From Kitasatospora azatica KCTC 9699 (lineage in GTDB: Bacteria; Actinomycetota; Actinomycetes; Streptomycetales; Streptomycetaceae), in contig NZ_JQMO01000003.1 of the NCBI RefSeq assembly GCF_000744785.1, positions 5,456,001 to 5,520,000 of the forward strand: a stretch of 64,000 nucleotides of DNA. The letters are read 5' to 3'. The notes below the pieces were generated by a model. The model saw only the letters and a list, made by a program, of their open reading frames with translations. It did not search any database and had not been told where the DNA came from. This document shows, piece after piece, positions 62,394 through 64,000 of this stretch (positions are counted from its first letter, which is position 1; each line of letters begins with the position of its first letter). Both the position numbers and the translations under genes were made by a program.

Positions 62394-64000
62394 CGGTCCG
62401 CCAGCTTCACTGAGGCTGTGATCCGTCGAGCGCTGAGGGGCCGGCGACCAGTTGCCGACGAGGTCGGCGTAACGGCGGTCGGACAGCAGCTCCTGGTGGC
62501 TTCCGAGGGCCACATGGTCGCCGTCGAGGACGAGCACGCGGCGGGCCCGGGTGGCGGACGGGATCCGGTGGGCGATCACGATCAGGGTGCCCGGCCGGGC
62601 GGCGAACGCGGCCTCCACCCGAGCCTCGGCGGCCTGGTCGAGGTGGCAGGTCGCCTCGTCGAGGATGACGATCCGCGCCGGTGAGGCGAACACCCGGGCG
62701 AGGGCGACGAGTTGGCGCTCGCCGCTGGAGAGCTCGGCGCTCGGGTCGGCGAGCTGTGCGTGGTAGCCGCCCCAGCGGCTGACGGCGGCCGTCAGTCCGA
62801 CCGCCGCGACCGCCCGTTCCAGGTCCGCCCGGGGGAGGTCGGGCGCGAGGTAGGCGAGGTTCTCGCGGACCGTACCCGGGAAGACGTAGGCCTCCTGCGG
62901 CAGCAGGGCGATCAGGTCACGGCGCAGCGGTTCCGCCAGCTCGCAGGCCGTCCGGCCGCCGACCCGGACCGTGCCGGAGCCGGGCGTCTCGATCCCCGCG
63001 AGCAGACCGGCCAGGGTGGACTTGCCGATGCCGCTGGCGCCGACGACGGCGAGGTGGTCGCCCTCGGGGATGCTCAGACTGAGGTCGTCCAGCACCGGGG
63101 CGGCTGCCGGGCCGTAGGCGAAGCCGAGGCGGTCGGCCTCCAGGGCGTAGCCGGCCGGTACCCACCCGACCTGGCCGGACGGGGAGTCGGGTTCGGCGGT
63201 CGCCTCGGCCAGGCGGTCCAGGATCACCTTCAGCTGGGTGCCGTAGCCGCTGACGGTGCCGGCCAGTTGCTGGAGCGCGGGCACCAGGTAGCCGGCCAGG
63301 TAGGTCGCCGCCCCCACCAGCGCCCCCGGACCGACCGAGCCGTGCCCGACCAGCCGCGGGCCGGCGACGAGCAGGATGAACAGCGGGACATAGCCGCCGA
63401 CGAGCACGATCGGCACCCGGACCGCGGCGGCCCGGGCGACCGCGACGAGGGTCCCGCGCGAACGGTCGGCGGCCCGCTCGACCGAGGCGACCGCGGTCGG
63501 CTCGGCACCCAGCGCGCCGATGTCCCGAGCTGCGGTCAGCACCGCGCCGGCCTGGGCGGCGAGGCCCTCCTCGGCGAGCACGGACTCGCGGCGGCGCCCG
63601 GTCAGGGCCCGCATCGACAGCGCGAACCCGGCCAGCGCGAGCAGCAGCGGCGGCAGCACGACGGCCGCGAGTGCCGGGCTGAGCGTGCCCAGGCCCAGCA
63701 CGACCGCCGCCAGCCGTACCGCCAGCGGGCGGGCGGTGCGCAGCAGGGCGCCGACCAGGCCGCGCACGGTGTCGGTCTGCGAGCTCAGTCGGGACACCCC
63801 GGAGGCGTCCCCGGCCCGGCCGCCAAAGGCCGCCTGGCGCAGGGTCGCGCGGACCACCCGGCGGACCAGGCTGTCCCGCAGCGGCTCCACGATCCGCGGC
63901 AGCAGGGCGAACATCGCCCGTTCGGAGACCGCGCTGCCCAGGTACAGCACCGCGAGCAGCCCCAGCCAGGCCAGGCCGGCGCCGGGTCGGCCGGCCAGGA
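62139..64000 (-). CDS. exporter-type ABC transporter, fused permease-ATPase, partial
   Basis: The gene continues beyond the window end, so the N-terminus is missing. The membrane domain shows FGGRAGDASGVSRLSSQTD and VGGYVPLFILLVAGPRLVG. The ATPase has Walker A VVGASGIGKSTLAGLL, LPQEAYVFPGTVRENL, signature AELSSGERQLVALA (SGER in place of SGGQ), Walker B IVILDEATCHLD and a late His in VIAHRIPSA. Recognisable homology ends near LLSDRRYADLVGNWS (about 62420), but no stop occurs until 62139, so about 85 extra residues antisense to the Nudix gene are added. A frameshift or lost stop near 62400 is likely. It probably partners the ABC gene at 59877. Confidence 0.88.
   Translation of the reverse strand, partial: LAGRPGAGLAWLGLLAVLYLGSAVSERAMFALLPRIVEPLRDSLVRRVVRATLRQAAFGGRAGDASGVSRLSSQTDTVRGLVGALLRTARPLAVRLAAVVLGLGTLSPALAAVVLPPLLLALAGFALSMRALTGRRRESVLAEEGLAAQAGAVLTAARDIGALGAEPTAVASVERAADRSRGTLVAVARAAAVRVPIVLVGGYVPLFILLVAGPRLVGHGSVGPGALVGAATYLAGYLVPALQQLAGTVSGYGTQLKVILDRLAEATAEPDSPSGQVGWVPAGYALEADRLGFAYGPAAAPVLDDLSLSIPEGDHLAVVGASGIGKSTLAGLLAGIETPGSGTVRVGGRTACELAEPLRRDLIALLPQEAYVFPGTVRENLAYLAPDLPRADLERAVAAVGLTAAVSRWGGYHAQLADPSAELSSGERQLVALARVFASPARIVILDEATCHLDQAAEARVEAAFAARPGTLIVIAHRIPSATRARRVLVLDGDHVALGSHQELLSDRRYADLVGNWSPAPQRSTDHSLSEAGGPSAEAPDVRESPLEQHPLPAGHLVLHHRGGGLLGGEPDQVEGVLARAAVAGHGDDVGEGDRVLAGVVELGDAQGREVLGDGERLQ

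Overview
The window is high-GC DNA with third-position G/C bias, many GTG starts and gene families typical of Streptomycetaceae (DUF2510, SseB, DUF1844, DUF1876, DUF6221, DUF427, Sec/TAT lipoproteins, GH46 chitosanase, class F sortase, LCP protein, monomeric isocitrate dehydrogenase). It most likely comes from a chromosome of Streptomyces, Kitasatospora or Streptacidiphilus. Both edges cut genes or fragments.

Layout. 1-0.7 kb: the middle piece of a broken Rnl2-type RNA ligase next to a small insertion-sequence-like hairpin. 0.7-8.6 kb: single-gene housekeeping and accessory functions (5'-3' exonuclease, PhzF-like enzyme, zinc efflux, PLP enzyme, BNR-repeat protein, SseB, DUF1844). 8.6-16.6 kb: translation core, with infC-rpmI-rplT behind an attenuator-like leader, a TrmH-type 2'-O-methyltransferase, a PAS histidine kinase and pheS-pheT. 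16.6-17.5 kb: a chitosanase behind a perfect operator palindrome. 17.6-18.7 kb: a DUF7873-like gene followed by two tRNA-like elements whose 3' halves precede their 5' halves (circularly permuted). This is the most unusual locus in the window. 18.7-31.5 kb: secreted and metabolic genes (PLD, HBD dehydrogenase, SDR, deacetylase-like lipoprotein, GH13, sortase and a candidate substrate, an odd molybdo-hydroxylase fusion, X-Pro peptidase). 31.6-38 kb: P450-ferredoxin pair, DrrAB-type ABC exporter, epimerase, metG. 38-50 kb: LCP cell-wall ligase, CYTH, AlkB, lysA-like gene, ornithine-lipid pair olsB-olsA, two polyprenol-dependent mannosyltransferases, icd. 50-54.6 kb: DUF427, VWA pair, amino-acid binding lipoprotein. 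54.6-58 kb: a decayed accessory patch with a TIR fragment, a Nudix-like membrane protein, an orphan, a crystallin-J1-like gene and two truncated genes meeting head-on. 58-64 kb: hydrolase, AraC regulator, VOC protein, and two exporter-type ABC ATPase/permease genes flanking a Nudix-family gene.

The housekeeping genes are intact and closely packed. Decay is concentrated at about 0-0.6, 25.8-26.4, 28.4-29.5, 54.5-54.7 and 57.0-57.6 kb. The operons seen are infC-rpmI-rplT, pheST, P450-ferredoxin, drrAB-like, metG-epimerase, olsB-olsA, mptB-GT87, and VWA with its membrane partner. All functional calls come from reading translated sequence and motifs; no database search was run.
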